64,000 nucleotides of DNA from Streptomyces sp. NBC_01237 (GCF_035917275.1 NZ_CP108508.1:7998001-8062000), one strand, 5' to 3'; positions 9,808-17,835 are shown, counted from the stretch's first letter. Notes: generated from the letters alone by a model not told the origin. Translations and numbers: made by a program.

Positions 9808-10794
9808 TTATGAGTGCGAGGCGGCGAGGGGTTGGGGGACGAGGTACTGGTAGCGGGTGGGGCGCAGATCTTCCTCGGCCGGCTGCCAGTCGTCGAGCAG
9901 CAGGACATCGCCGCCACTGCAGTGGTATGTACCGTCCGTCTTGGTGACCTTGATGTCGCTGACGATGAACAGGTCGACAGTGTGACGGGCATCGCGGGCG
10001 TGGAAGACCTCATTCACGGTCAGCTCCACACTGGTGGGAGCGCCGGTGGTGCCCTTGACCTCCACCCGCCGCTCCAGCCCTCCCCGCTCCAGGCGCAGGT
10101 CGTAGGGCTTGCCGACCTTGTGCGCCGTCCAGCCCCGCTCGGGATGCTGGTAGTGGGTGACGGCTTTCTCCTCGGCGTACAGCTCGACCGCCTTGCGCTT
10201 CTCCGGGTCCATCTGCCGGCCCGCGCCCCGCCGCCCGCGCCGGGGGCTGTTGGGGCCCTCCAGCTGCTCGAGCGTGACGCCGGGTGTCGTGGCGAGCGCG
10301 ACATCATGGTCCGCGGCCCAGTCGGCCTCGATGCCGGCCGCGTCGAACAGAGGCTGCGGGTCCATCCCCACCAGGTACCCCACTCCCTGCTGGGTCCCCG
10401 ACCGGCGCGCCGCGTCCGACGCCTCCGCACTGAGCGGACCGTCCGGGCCCAGTGGCACCTCATCGAGCACGGCCAGTGGCTCCAGGCCCAGCCGGTAGGG
10501 GTAGATGACCCGCTCCTCGGCGACCTCGTCCGGCCAGTGCGGCGCCGTGCCCTTGTACACACCGACCTGCACCTTGCACAGCACCATCCGCACGGACTTC
10601 GCTTCCCACTCCCCCGGCTGCACCCGCGGCGCTGCCCCGGTCACCAGCACCGCGAAGACCGGCTCCCGCTGGCCGTACCAGTCCGGCTTCCTCGGAAATC
10701 CCCAGGAACGCGTCACCATGCCGTGCTCCAGGTTCCGCTGGTGCCCGACCTTCTGCCCTACATGAATCATCACGAACAACGCCTCAGAAGCCAC
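9808..10794 (-). CDS. DUF3883 (Mrr/PD-(D/E)XK-like) protein
   Basis: This 328-aa protein has a C-terminal DUF3883 domain from about residue 198. The visible signature is GKPYDLRLERGG, RRVEVKGTTG, LTVNEVFHARD and DLFIVSDI, with D232, E245 and K247 in D...ExK order. DUF3883 domains are restriction-endonuclease-like and common in defence islands beside helicases and methylases. The N-terminal 100 residues recall EVE/PUA-like readers of modified bases (NLEHGMVTRSWGF), which is uncertain. A GTG start at 10794 is used; the internal Met at residue 9 is an alternative. It is co-directional with the DUF2075 gene. Confidence 0.78.
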   Translation of the reverse strand: MASEALFVMIHVGQKVGHQRNLEHGMVTRSWGFPRKPDWYGQREPVFAVLVTGAAPRVQPGEWEAKSVRMVLCKVQVGVYKGTAPHWPDEVAEERVIYPYRLGLEPLAVLDEVPLGPDGPLSAEASDAARRSGTQQGVGYLVGMDPQPLFDAAGIEADWAADHDVALATTPGVTLEQLEGPNSPRRGRRGAGRQMDPEKRKAVELYAEEKAVTHYQHPERGWTAHKVGKPYDLRLERGGLERRVEVKGTTGAPTSVELTVNEVFHARDARHTVDLFIVSDIKVTKTDGTYHCSGGDVLLLDDWQPAEEDLRPTRYQYLVPQPLAASHS

Positions 10795-10962
10795 CAGGGC
10801 ACCTTAAGGCCCTTCCTAACGACAGGTCAACAAGATTCCCCTACCGCTCGCTGTCGGTTCGATGCGTATGACAGGCGAGCCTGCGGTACGACTTCCCACT
10901 CGCCCGGGTGACGGGCAGCCGGTTCTGCGTCGGGGGGATCCGCCAGCGTGTAGCAAGGCTGC

Positions 10963-11634
10963 GTGATCACCAATGCTGTGCGGGGTCTTGCCGCCGCCGT
11001 TCTCGCCATCCTGCCCCTGCTCTCTGCTTCCCCGTCCCAGGCCACCGGGGTCCCCGAGGTCCTCGCTCTCTCCGAAGCGGTCCAGCGGCTGCCGCTGGCA
11101 GCGGAGTCCCGCGACGGCTACGAGCGGGCCAAGTTCAAGCACTGGGTCGATGCCGACCACGACTCATGCAACACCAGGGCTGAGGTGCTGATCTCGGAGT
11201 CCCGTGTTCCGGCCACGATCGAAGCCGGGTGCAAGATCGTCGCTGGCCAGTGGTACTCGTACTACGACGCCGTGACCGTCACCGCCCCCGGCGGTCTGGA
11301 CATCGATCACATGGTCCCCCTCGCCGAAGCCTGGGACAGCGGGGCGTCTCAGTGGACGGCCACTCGCCGGGAGGCATACGCGAACGACCTGGGAGCCGAC
11401 CGCTCTTTGGTCGCGGTGACCGCGACGACGAACCGCAGCAAGAGCGACCAGGACCCGAGCACTTGGCTGCCGCCGCTGGCCGACGCCCGCTGTACATACG
11501 CCGCGGACTGGGTCTCCACGAAGCTCCGCTGGAGCCTGACCGCAGACGCCCCTGAAGTCGCGGCACTGGCCGTGCTCGCAGAGTCGTGCGGACAGGAGAC
11601 CGTCGACTATCAGCCTGCCTCCGGCGCCCTGTAG
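10963..11634 (+). CDS. secreted HNH-family nuclease
   Basis: This 223-aa protein starts with GTG. It has a short signal peptide (hydrophobic stretch at residues 8-21, cleavage likely after SPSQA). The core motif DIDHMVPLAEAWDSG, followed by NRSKSDQDPSTW, is that of the secreted HNH endonucleases of actinobacteria (DUF1524-related): a metal-bound His acts on DNA or RNA outside the cell. The conserved Cys residues fit an exported protein. A strong hairpin terminator follows. A decayed 3' copy of the same gene lies at 13735-13857. Confidence 0.88.
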   Translation: MITNAVRGLAAAVLAILPLLSASPSQATGVPEVLALSEAVQRLPLAAESRDGYERAKFKHWVDADHDSCNTRAEVLISESRVPATIEAGCKIVAGQWYSYYDAVTVTAPGGLDIDHMVPLAEAWDSGASQWTATRREAYANDLGADRSLVAVTATTNRSKSDQDPSTWLPPLADARCTYAADWVSTKLRWSLTADAPEVAALAVLAESCGQETVDYQPASGAL

Positions 11635-11651
11635 CCGAGCCGACGGTCCGT

Positions 11652-11678
11652 GCCCCCTTCGGCTTCGGCGAAGGGGGC
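11652..11678 (+). terminator. hairpin terminator of the HNH nuclease gene
   Basis: Arms GCCCCCTTCG (11652-11661) and CGAAGGGGGC (11669-11678) are perfectly complementary around a 7-nt loop and are followed by GCATTTTG. It lies 17 bp after the stop. Confidence 0.75.
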
Positions 11679-11833
11679 GCATTTTGTGCGTCTGGCGCAA
11701 GAGCGCAGCTCATCCTTTCGGTTGCACGCAACTGTCCGCACCTCACGGCAATCCGCAATCTGCCGCAATCCGCCAGCGATCCCTCGCTATCCGTCGCATC
11801 CTGGACGCTCACCCAGCGCATACGGAGGGCACC

Positions 11834-12574
11834 ATGACGCTCAGGTTCCTCGGCACGACCAGCGACGACGGCGACTGCCCGACCCTCTACGAGGTAGAAG
11901 GCACCATAGACGTCCTCGTTCAGGGCGACCGCGTGACCGACCCCGAACAGCTCGCCCGTCTCCGCGACGTCAAAGAGAGTGAGACGTTCGTACTCGTCCC
12001 GCGCAAACTCCTCATCCGGCTCGCCCCGCGCACCGCCGTCCGCAAGATGATCCCCTTCTCTGAGATCGCTTCGCTGTTCCGTGAGTTCAGGCACACCGCC
12101 TTCCGGCTGGAGACCCGCCGCGGCTACGCCTCAGACCGCAACAGCCCGAAGTGGACCCGCTGGAAGGAGGGCGCGGACATCGCAACGGAGCCGGACAACG
12201 CGTGGCGCGAGAACATCCGCCGGCAGACCGAGCAGGGAAAGCGCTTCGAGCGGGTACGGCTCGTCGACCAGCCCTTGACAGAGGGGCAACGGTTCCTCCT
12301 CGACAGCGGGCACAGCAACGTCGCCGCAGGCGAGGACATTCGAAACCTGAACCGCTCCCAAGCCGCACAACTCGGCGTTCCAGACGCCGACTTCTGGCTC
12401 TTCGACTCGAAGCTCCTCGCCCGGTTCGTCTTCGACGAGGCCGACACCACCCTCGGAGTGATCCTGAGCGAGGACCCGACCGAGATCGCCGCAGCCTGCC
12501 AGACCAGGGACGCAGCCTGGCACCACGCAACTCCCACCGCCGACTTCACCAGGACGGTAACTTCGACCGCGTGA
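11834..12574 (+). CDS. DUF6879 protein fused to an N-terminal small domain
   Basis: This 246-aa protein starts with ATG after a GAGGG ribosome site. About 80 N-terminal residues (MTLRFLGTTSDDGDCPTLYE onward) resemble the separate 86-aa protein encoded at 15290-15550. The rest is a DUF6879 domain with FREFRHTAFRLETRRGY, SNVAAGEDIRNLNR and DADFWLFDSKLLARF, matching the protein at 14794-15318. Two genes that are separate in the second locus are therefore joined here. DUF6879 proteins are usually paired with XRE/DUF5753 regulators in Streptomyces and their biochemical role is unknown. The stop overlaps the GTG of the next gene by 4 bp, so they are translationally coupled. Confidence 0.82.
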   Translation: MTLRFLGTTSDDGDCPTLYEVEGTIDVLVQGDRVTDPEQLARLRDVKESETFVLVPRKLLIRLAPRTAVRKMIPFSEIASLFREFRHTAFRLETRRGYASDRNSPKWTRWKEGADIATEPDNAWRENIRRQTEQGKRFERVRLVDQPLTEGQRFLLDSGHSNVAAGEDIRNLNRSQAAQLGVPDADFWLFDSKLLARFVFDEADTTLGVILSEDPTEIAAACQTRDAAWHHATPTADFTRTVTSTA

Positions 12575-12960
12575 GCACTGACTTCCAATCTGCCCGAGTT
12601 GTCCTCGGCGCACGGCTCCGCGAGCTGCGCACCGAAGCCGGCCTCGACGGCAAGGGTGTAGACGAGGCTCTCGGATGGCAGCGCTCGAAGGTCTCACGTC
12701 TGGAGACCGGAAAGCAGACCCCCACCGCAGCGGACCTCACGGAGTGGGCCGGGGCGGTGGGCCGCCCAGACCTGGCTGCCGAGCTGAAAGGAAGGCTCGT
12801 CGGCCTGGAGACCCAGTACAGATCGTGGCGCCGCCAGCTGGCCGGTGGGCACCGGGCCCGCCAGGAGCTGGCCATCGCGGAAACCATGGGCACCAAGGTC
12901 ATTCGCGGTGTGGAAGTGGGCTGTTCGAGACCGCGGACACGCCCGGCACGCGTTCGCTTC
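12571..12960 (+). pseudogene. XRE/DUF5753 regulator, truncated and frameshifted
   Basis: The GTG at 12571 overlaps the DUF6879 stop. The first 120 residues contain a good helix-turn-helix (VVLGARLRELRTEAGLDGKG, SKVSRLETGKQTP) and the start of DUF5753 (TKVIRGVEV). After about 12918 the expected sequence (LFETAD, then ARHAFASNAEF) is spread over different frames, with bases lost, and then stops matching at about 12975 where a transposase fragment begins. The gene is therefore broken. The intact relative is at 13919-14776. Confidence 0.75.
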
Positions 12961-12974
12961 GAACGCCGAGTTCC

Positions 12975-13144
12975 GCCGCGATCAAACGCTCGGCCTTCCA
13001 GCGGAAGACCCCATGGTCGCCCCTTGTGGATCGCGTCCGCTCGTCGCGCCGCAGCGCGGTCACCAGCTTGGCTAACCGGCGCGGGCTCAGCCCGGTGAAC
13101 GGGCCTGTCCAGGACGGCTCTGACGCCGTGATCACACCATCCAT
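12975..13144 (-). pseudogene. N-terminal remnant of an IS5-group transposase
   Basis: The minus strand reads MDGVITASEPSWTGPFTGLS then PRRLAKLVTALRRD, the N-terminus of a common Streptomyces IS5-group transposase. A frame change follows, after which ADAIHKGRPWGLPLEGRA continues the match. Only about 55 residues remain. The fragment abuts the broken XRE gene and probably marks the rearrangement that broke it. Confidence 0.65.
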
Positions 13145-13186
13145 ATCATGATCATTCTGTCCTGCCCCGATCGGACGGAAGAGCCG

Positions 13187-13615
13187 TCAGACCGCGGGGA
13201 TGAAGGACGGCTCGATACCCATCGCAGTGACTCCCCCACGTACGGAACGGTCGAACTGCTTGATCTCTGCCACGAGAGCATCCCAAGCAACGGGAGAGGT
13301 CCAGAAGTCGGGCGTGAAGTCGGAGCCAATCCGCCATCCTCCGTCAGAACTCGCGATGCGGATCAGTCCCGCATCCGTTTGCATCGAGTCGAGCTCGAAG
13401 CTCTGTTGGCTTGCGGGGCCCTGGAGCCAGAGCGCCAGTTGGTAGGCAAGATCGGCCACGGGGAACGACTTCTCGGACCACGCCACTCTCCCCTCATCCC
13501 AGATGGACAGCTCTGCCTCGATGTCAAGGAGAAGCACCTCCAGGGGAGCCTCGTGCAGGGCGAGACCGCGCCGCGGCAGATCCGAGAGTCCAAAGTTTCG
13601 GCAGGCGAACCTCAC
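13187..13615 (-). CDS. conserved hypothetical protein (DUF7878-like)
   Basis: I place the start at the GTG at 13615, giving 142 aa; an upstream extension to 13789 would run through the HNH remnant and is unlikely. The core AELSIWDEGRVAWSEKSFPV, then WRIGSDFTPDFWTSP and the end MGIEPSFIPAV, recall a widespread Streptomyces family (DUF7878, assigned from memory). There is no signal peptide and no known catalytic motif. Function is unknown. Confidence 0.6.
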   Translation of the reverse strand: MRFACRNFGLSDLPRRGLALHEAPLEVLLLDIEAELSIWDEGRVAWSEKSFPVADLAYQLALWLQGPASQQSFELDSMQTDAGLIRIASSDGGWRIGSDFTPDFWTSPVAWDALVAEIKQFDRSVRGGVTAMGIEPSFIPAV

Positions 13616-13734
13616 CGCTCGGCCTCCATGAAATCCGAGGCCCACTACACGTCCAGGCCGCCATCCAAATGTGGGAAACCGTACCAAGTCATGCCAGGCA
13701 CCCCACTCGGCGCACCATTTACGGGACAGCCCTG

Positions 13735-13857
13735 GGTCTCGACGAAGCTCCGCTGGAGCCTGACCACAGACGCCCCGAGGTTGCGGCACTGGCCGTGCTC
13801 GCAGAGTGGCGCGGGCAGCAGATCGTCGAGTATCAGCCCCACTCCGGCGCCGTGTAG
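13735..13857 (+). pseudogene. 3' remnant of a second HNH nuclease gene
   Basis: About 120 bp match the last 40 codons and post-stop sequence of the gene at 10963-11634. The match includes TGACC-CAGACGCCCC, GTGCTCGCAGAGT and the TAG followed by CCGAGCCG. One base is missing near 13775, so the frame changes from VSTKLRWSLTTDAP to EVAALAVLAEWRG. The catalytic core is absent. This is the footprint of a duplication or recombination. Confidence 0.8.
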
Positions 13858-13918
13858 CCGAGCCGGCGGTCCAGGCCCTTTCCGCCGGTGCGGGAGGGGC
13901 TCTTTCGTGCGTCTGTGG

Positions 13919-14776
13919 TCAGGCGAGGGCTTCGATGGCTTTCACCACAAGGGCTCTCGCTGCTGCTCCGTATACGGCCATACCGCGCAACTGCTCGAAC
14001 GCCCGGACATACAGCTCGACTTCGGACGGCTGAGTGATGTTGACCTGAGCGGACAGCAGCTCGACAGAGACGAAGTTGTCGTCATACATGTGGAAGATCT
14101 CCTGCGGCCACAAGCCCTGATCACGGGACACCGACGACGGGATGATACCCAGCGACACGGACGGAAGCGCCCCTGCGCTCAGGAGGTAGCCAAGCTGTGC
14201 GGCCATCGCGTCCGCGTCTCCGACCCGGTAGGTGAGCGCGGCTTCCTCGATCAGAAAGACGAACCTGCGCCCCGGCTCGCGGATGACGCGGGACCGGTCG
14301 ACCCTGGCGGCTCCCGCTTCCGCACCGTCGTTGACCGGAATACCGCGGAACCTGCCGATCGAGGACAGCAGGGCGGCCGCGTATCCCTCGGCCTGCAACA
14401 AGCCGGGGATCAGCGTCGGTGAGTACACGCGGAACAGTTGGGCGGACCGGTAGAAATCCACCCAGCTGTCCTGCAGCTGCTTCAGCCCGGCTCGTACCTG
14501 GTGTCGCCACTCCTGGTACATCGACTCCGCGTTGAGGGACTGGGCCACCAGGTCAGGCGCCTGGTCCGAGGCGCCGCACGCTGTGGTCCACCGGCCGATG
14601 TCAGAGGCCGACGGGGCGGTACGTGCGTTCTCGATTCGCGAGGTCTTGGCGTGGTGCCACCCGCACTGACTGGCCAGCTCCACCACGGTGAGTCCCGCCC
14701 CCTTCCGGAGGTCACGCAGACGGAGCGCGACGTTCTCGCGCGCGGCCTGGGCGGACGACGAGGGGGAGATAGGCAT
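13919..14776 (-). CDS. XRE-family regulator with DUF5753 domain
   Basis: This 285-aa protein starts with ATG at 14776. Residues about 12-68 form an XRE helix-turn-helix (LRLRDLRKGAGLTVVELASQ, WHHAKTSRIENARTAPS). The rest is DUF5753, with YSPTLIPGLLQAEGYAAALL, the RSRVIREPGRRFVFLIEEAA region and ITQPSEVELY near the end. Such proteins regulate or partner small adjacent genes, here the DUF6879 gene 17 bp upstream on the same strand. It is the intact relative of the broken copy at 12571. Confidence 0.9.
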   Translation of the reverse strand: MPISPSSSAQAARENVALRLRDLRKGAGLTVVELASQCGWHHAKTSRIENARTAPSASDIGRWTTACGASDQAPDLVAQSLNAESMYQEWRHQVRAGLKQLQDSWVDFYRSAQLFRVYSPTLIPGLLQAEGYAAALLSSIGRFRGIPVNDGAEAGAARVDRSRVIREPGRRFVFLIEEAALTYRVGDADAMAAQLGYLLSAGALPSVSLGIIPSSVSRDQGLWPQEIFHMYDDNFVSVELLSAQVNITQPSEVELYVRAFEQLRGMAVYGAAARALVVKAIEALA

Positions 14777-14793
14777 GGGCGGCGAGGTTCCTG

Positions 14794-15318
14794 TCAGCCG
14801 GTCGTGAAGTGCTCGTGTGGTGTGGCGCGCTCCCACACCGTGCGGAAGGCGTCGGCGCACAGTTTGGCCGCGGCCGGGGCGTCGGTGATTTCCTCGCCGA
14901 GTGACGCGCCGTCGCCGGAGAAGTGGTTCCAGTGGACCCACTGGTCGTCGAAGAGCCAGAAGTCGTTGCCGGGCAGGGCGATGTCGGAGGCCTGGCGGCG
15001 GGGCAGCCACCGGACCTGCTCGCCGGCTGCGACGTTGGTGAACGTCCCGTCGTACAGGAACCGGGTGTACTCGCTGACGGGCTCGGACACGATCCGGGCT
15101 CGCTTGACCGCTGCTCCCCGCTCGGCGGTGTCCTGGATCACGTCGAGCCAGGGGCGCCACCAGGACGCGCGGTCGGCCGGATCGTGGCGGAAGCCGGCGC
15201 GCCACTGGGCGAATGGCCCCTCCTCGTAGTCGACGGCGTAGCTGTCCCGCATCTCCAGGTGGACGGCTGTGGCGCAGCTGGAGATCAGGTCATCGAAGGT
15301 CGGCACGCTCGACGGCAT
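14794..15318 (-). CDS. DUF6879 family protein
   Basis: The protein is 174 aa, with ATG at 15318. Diagnostic stretches are FDDLISSCATAVHLEMRDSY, FTNVAAGEQVRWLPRRQASD and GNDFWLFDDQWVHWNHF. It is cytoplasmic and no catalytic motif is evident. The start lies 29 bp inside the preceding small gene, and the XRE/DUF5753 gene follows 17 bp after the stop, giving a three-gene operon. The second half of the fused protein at 11834-12574 is its homologue. Confidence 0.85.
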   Translation of the reverse strand: MPSSVPTFDDLISSCATAVHLEMRDSYAVDYEEGPFAQWRAGFRHDPADRASWWRPWLDVIQDTAERGAAVKRARIVSEPVSEYTRFLYDGTFTNVAAGEQVRWLPRRQASDIALPGNDFWLFDDQWVHWNHFSGDGASLGEEITDAPAAAKLCADAFRTVWERATPHEHFTTG

Positions 15319-15550
15319 CGCACGCCTCCCTGATCATGCCGACCATACGGGCGGGGATGCGGATGACAGCCTCGTTCTGGGGGATGCCGACGGCATGACC
15401 GGGCACGGTGAACGCCGCGCACTCGGCTTCGAGGTCGGGGTCCGGCTTCCAACCCTGCAAGACCAGCTCCTTGGCGTCGGCGTCGACCCACACCGTAGGG
15501 CTCTGCTTGTCTCCGGTTGTGGGGTCGATTCCGACGAACTGTAGCGACAT
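15290..15550 (-). CDS. small protein encoded with DUF6879 and XRE
   Basis: This 86-aa protein, ATG at 15550, begins MSLQFVGIDPTTGDKQSPTV and includes VPRK-like positions PGHAVGIPQNEAVIRIPARM. It heads the operon with DUF6879 and XRE/DUF5753. Its sequence aligns with the N-terminal 80 residues of the fused protein at 11834, which supports a functional partnership. The family is otherwise unknown to me. Confidence 0.75.
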   Translation of the reverse strand: MSLQFVGIDPTTGDKQSPTVWVDADAKELVLQGWKPDPDLEAECAAFTVPGHAVGIPQNEAVIRIPARMVGMIREACDAVERADLR

Positions 15551-15741
15551 GCTGACCTCCGGTATCGGGGTGTGCAGTTCTGTGCAACAGAGTCGAGCCA
15601 CTGGTCTCGGCTGGTCAAGGGCATGATTCGGCCGGTCCAATCGGTCGAGTGGACGGAGGTGCACACATCTGCACATGGCTGGTGTGCACGCACAGGCGGT
15701 CCTTACGGTCTGAGGTCCACTGCGATGACTCAGGGAGCCCC

Positions 15742-15954
15742 ATGACTGTGCAACAGCTACCGCCGGTCAGTGCGCTGTCGGAACAGCAGCAGCGCGGTTG
15801 GCATTGCGTATGGTGCGCGGCGCCGCTCGGTGCCGACCTGGGTGTCGACCTCGGCGAGCAGCGGGTCACCCCCGCCAACGGTTCCGCGTACGCGTGGTTC
15901 CCCCGCGAGTGCGTGAACATCCTCGTGTGCTCGGGGCGGAGGGCAGCCCGGTGA
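15742..15954 (+). CDS. small CxxC protein, first gene of a small-ORF cluster
   Basis: This 70-aa protein starts with ATG after GGGAGCCCC. It contains HCVWCAAPLG and RECVNILVCSG, two Cys pairs about 40 residues apart that could bind zinc. Four further small genes follow on the same strand with 1-4 bp overlaps or an 11-bp gap. Function is unknown. It is divergent from the DUF6879 operon, so the 190-bp gap between them should hold both promoters. Confidence 0.55.
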   Translation: MTVQQLPPVSALSEQQQRGWHCVWCAAPLGADLGVDLGEQRVTPANGSAYAWFPRECVNILVCSGRRAAR

Positions 15955-16109
15955 TGGCATCAACGCAGCAGCGGACCGCGCACCAGCCCCCGGACCACGC
16001 GTATCAGGCGTGCCTCGGGCACACCCTGGCACGCGACGCCTGCCGTGCTGGGGCACGGTGCGCGACCGTCATACGGCTTGGCCGCGGGTGGAAGAAGACA
16101 CGGCGGTGA
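15954..16109 (+). CDS. small basic protein
   Basis: This 51-aa frame starts with ATG at 15954, overlapping the previous stop by one base; a GTG three bases earlier is an alternative. It has three Cys residues (QACLGHTLARDACRAGARC) and a basic tail. It ends at 16109, overlapping the next GTG. Support is positional only: tight packing between two similar frames. Confidence 0.4.
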   Translation: MASTQQRTAHQPPDHAYQACLGHTLARDACRAGARCATVIRLGRGWKKTRR

Positions 16110-16285
16110 GCGCGCCGATCGGGCACGGGTACTGCTCGGCGGAGCGCCCCGATTCGTACGCCCGCTGCACCCAGCCTCCTGACCACGCGGGACCCCACTA
16201 CGACTGGCGCGCCTCCAGCGACCAACGGGAATGGCTAAACACCCCGGCCACTCCCCCGGACCGCACAGGGAGGGACGACGAGTGA
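16106..16285 (+). CDS. small Cys/His-containing protein
   Basis: The 59-aa frame starts with GTG in a GTGA overlap with the preceding stop. The stretch GYCSAERPDSYARCTQPPDH, then AGPHYDW, is reminiscent of small zinc-binding or substrate-binding pieces often seen in actinophage and Streptomyces small proteins. It ends with GTGA coupling to the next gene. Confidence 0.5.
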   Translation: MSAPIGHGYCSAERPDSYARCTQPPDHAGPHYDWRASSDQREWLNTPATPPDRTGRDDE

Positions 16286-16584
16286 AGTGCCACCACAGCG
16301 GCGGCGTCCACGACTTCCCGATCGAGACCGACGACATGGCCCGGTGCCCCGAACACGGGATCACCCTCCTGTGGCACGGCGAACCGATCACGAACACCGA
16401 ACTGGCCCAAGCCACAGCCGCCGGAGCCCGGCTCGATGAGGTGCTCGACCTCGCCGAGGAGATCCGCGGCGACACACACAGCGCCCACTGCCGCGCAGCA
16501 CAGCATCCGCACCTGGCCGACGGGCACGACCACTGCCGACGTCCCGACTGCGCGTGCCCGTGCCACACCTTGAAACCCGCCTGA
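16282..16584 (+). CDS. Cys/His-rich small protein
   Basis: This 100-aa protein starts at the GTG 16282, coupled to the previous stop; an in-frame ATG at 16231 is possible but would overlap more. It contains KCHHSGGVHDFP and CPEHGITLLWHG near the N-terminus, and HCRAAQHPH, DHCRRPDCACPCH near the C-terminus, which look like two metal sites. Unknown function. Confidence 0.55.
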   Translation: MKCHHSGGVHDFPIETDDMARCPEHGITLLWHGEPITNTELAQATAAGARLDEVLDLAEEIRGDTHSAHCRAAQHPHLADGHDHCRRPDCACPCHTLKPA

Positions 16585-16595
16585 ACGGAACCACC

Positions 16596-16712
16596 ATGCA
16601 CAGCAACCTGATCCCCTCCCCGCCCGCGAACGACGAAGGCGGCCAGGGATGCGCCGGATGCGGCACCACGAAAGGCGCCTGCCACAACCCGAACCGCCAC
16701 GGACTCTGGTGA
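16596..16712 (+). CDS. 38-aa Cys-rich peptide
   Basis: The ATG at 16596 follows AACGGAACC. The frame reads a Pro-rich start, then GCAGCGTTKGACHNPNRHGL and a TGA at 16710. Three Cys and two His in 20 residues suggest a small zinc knuckle. It is the last gene of the cluster and converges on the minus-strand gene at 16722. Confidence 0.45.
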   Translation: MHSNLIPSPPANDEGGQGCAGCGTTKGACHNPNRHGLW

Positions 16713-16721
16713 CCAGCCGGG

Positions 16722-17054
16722 CTACTCACACACCAGGTCAGCGAGCGGGACACCAATCGTGTCGGCGGCCCGGATGAGGGTGTCGACGACCGCAGTGAGT
16801 GGCCCCTCTCGCCGGGTCTCCTCATCACCCAGCGCCCACAACAGGTGGACCGTCGGCTGCAGCCGGAGCACGAGATCGAAACCGGTGGCTGTCACCCGTC
16901 GCCCGAGGGCCCCGAGTCTCAACTCATGCTTCGGTGGCTTTCCCACGGCCAGCTCTTCGGCCTCGATCCGGTCCGCGTACGGGTGCCGGCCCCGCTCACC
17001 GAAGAGGTTCCGCAGCTGCTCGGTGGCCTCCTCCCCCGCCGTCAAACCAAGCAC
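16722..17054 (-). CDS. hypothetical protein
   Basis: This 110-aa frame with a GTG start at 17054 has good actinobacterial codon bias. The most distinctive parts are LFGERGRHPYADRIEAEELA and VVDTLIRAADTIGVPLADLV. The C-terminus resembles the dimerising helices of small regulators. No known domain is recognised. It converges with the small-ORF cluster. Confidence 0.5.
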   Translation of the reverse strand: MLGLTAGEEATEQLRNLFGERGRHPYADRIEAEELAVGKPPKHELRLGALGRRVTATGFDLVLRLQPTVHLLWALGDEETRREGPLTAVVDTLIRAADTIGVPLADLVCE

Positions 17055-17442
17055 GACCCCATCCGTCGCCCGGTCAGCACACCAGCCTCCTCCTGAGCCT
17101 CACGGAGCGGCGTGCGGGCCTGACTGACGGCGACCATCGCCGACGAGGAACTGGCGCAAGTAGTAGCGATACATCTGTCCGGCTCCGATGATCGCGATAT
17201 CCATCATGCGAACCACACCACACGGCCCTGAACTCCAAGAAAGAGCCGATCAGCGGGACGTCCGTCCAAGCGGGAGTAGCAGCCGAACTTTCTTGTCGAG
17301 TGCCCGTCAGGTGGAAAGCAGCTCTGGCCGGTCAGCGAATGTCATCGCTCTCCGGCAGTCCACATCTCACGCCCCGGACAACACCACCGAGCGCCACTGA
17401 GCACCAAGGAAAGTGCACCACCAACGAGCCCCGCCTACATCA

Positions 17443-17464
17443 GCCCCCGGCACCCGCCGGGGGC
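17443..17464 (+). terminator. short GC hairpin followed by TTT
   Basis: GCCCCCGG (17443-17450) and CCGGGGGC (17457-17464) pair around a 6-nt loop and are followed by TTT. It lies just upstream of the RBS of the next gene, so it could be an attenuator as well as a terminator. Confidence 0.5.
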
Positions 17465-17493
17465 TTTGTCGTGCTGCCCCGAAGGAGACCACC

Positions 17494-17835
17494 GTGCCCA
17501 CCTTCGAGACCTGCCCCCGCTTCACCACCGACCTCCAGCACCTCACCCCCGCCCAGCGTCGGCGGTTCCGCCGCGTCGTCCTCGACTCCTTCGTCCCCGA
17601 CCTCCGCACGGGGCGACCGTTCCGCCCCGGCCTGCGCATCAAGGGTGTGCGTGTCTCCCCCGGCGTCTACGAGCTGACCTGGGCACCGGACGGGCGCGCG
17701 ACATGGTCGTACGGCCGGGAGAAGGTCACCGGAGCACGCCACATCGTGTGGCACCGCATCGGGACCCACAGCATCCTGGACCGGCCCCTGGCCGACGGCC
17801 ATCTCTCGAGCTCAGGCCGCCGGTTGGCCGACTGA
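17494..17835 (+). CDS. RelE/ParE-like small protein
   Basis: The GTG at 17494 is chosen because GAAGGAG lies 7 bp upstream; an in-frame ATG at 17413 has no ribosome site and would run through the hairpin. The 113-aa protein reads FTTDLQHLTPAQRRRFRRVV, PFRPGLRIKGV, GVYELTWAPDGRATWSYG and HIVWHRIGTHSIL. The beta-rich core with W/H near the C-terminus resembles RelE/ParE toxins. No antitoxin gene is evident next to it, so toxin activity is uncertain. Confidence 0.6.
   Translation: MPTFETCPRFTTDLQHLTPAQRRRFRRVVLDSFVPDLRTGRPFRPGLRIKGVRVSPGVYELTWAPDGRATWSYGREKVTGARHIVWHRIGTHSILDRPLADGHLSSSGRRLAD

Noticed and set aside
13187..13789. Longer start of the DUF7878-like protein at 13789
   Set aside because: It would read through the HNH remnant in antisense; GTG 13615 removes this and keeps the conserved part.
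17190..17400. Short plus-strand frame upstream of the RelE-like gene
   Set aside because: No ribosome site, poor composition and no neighbour support.
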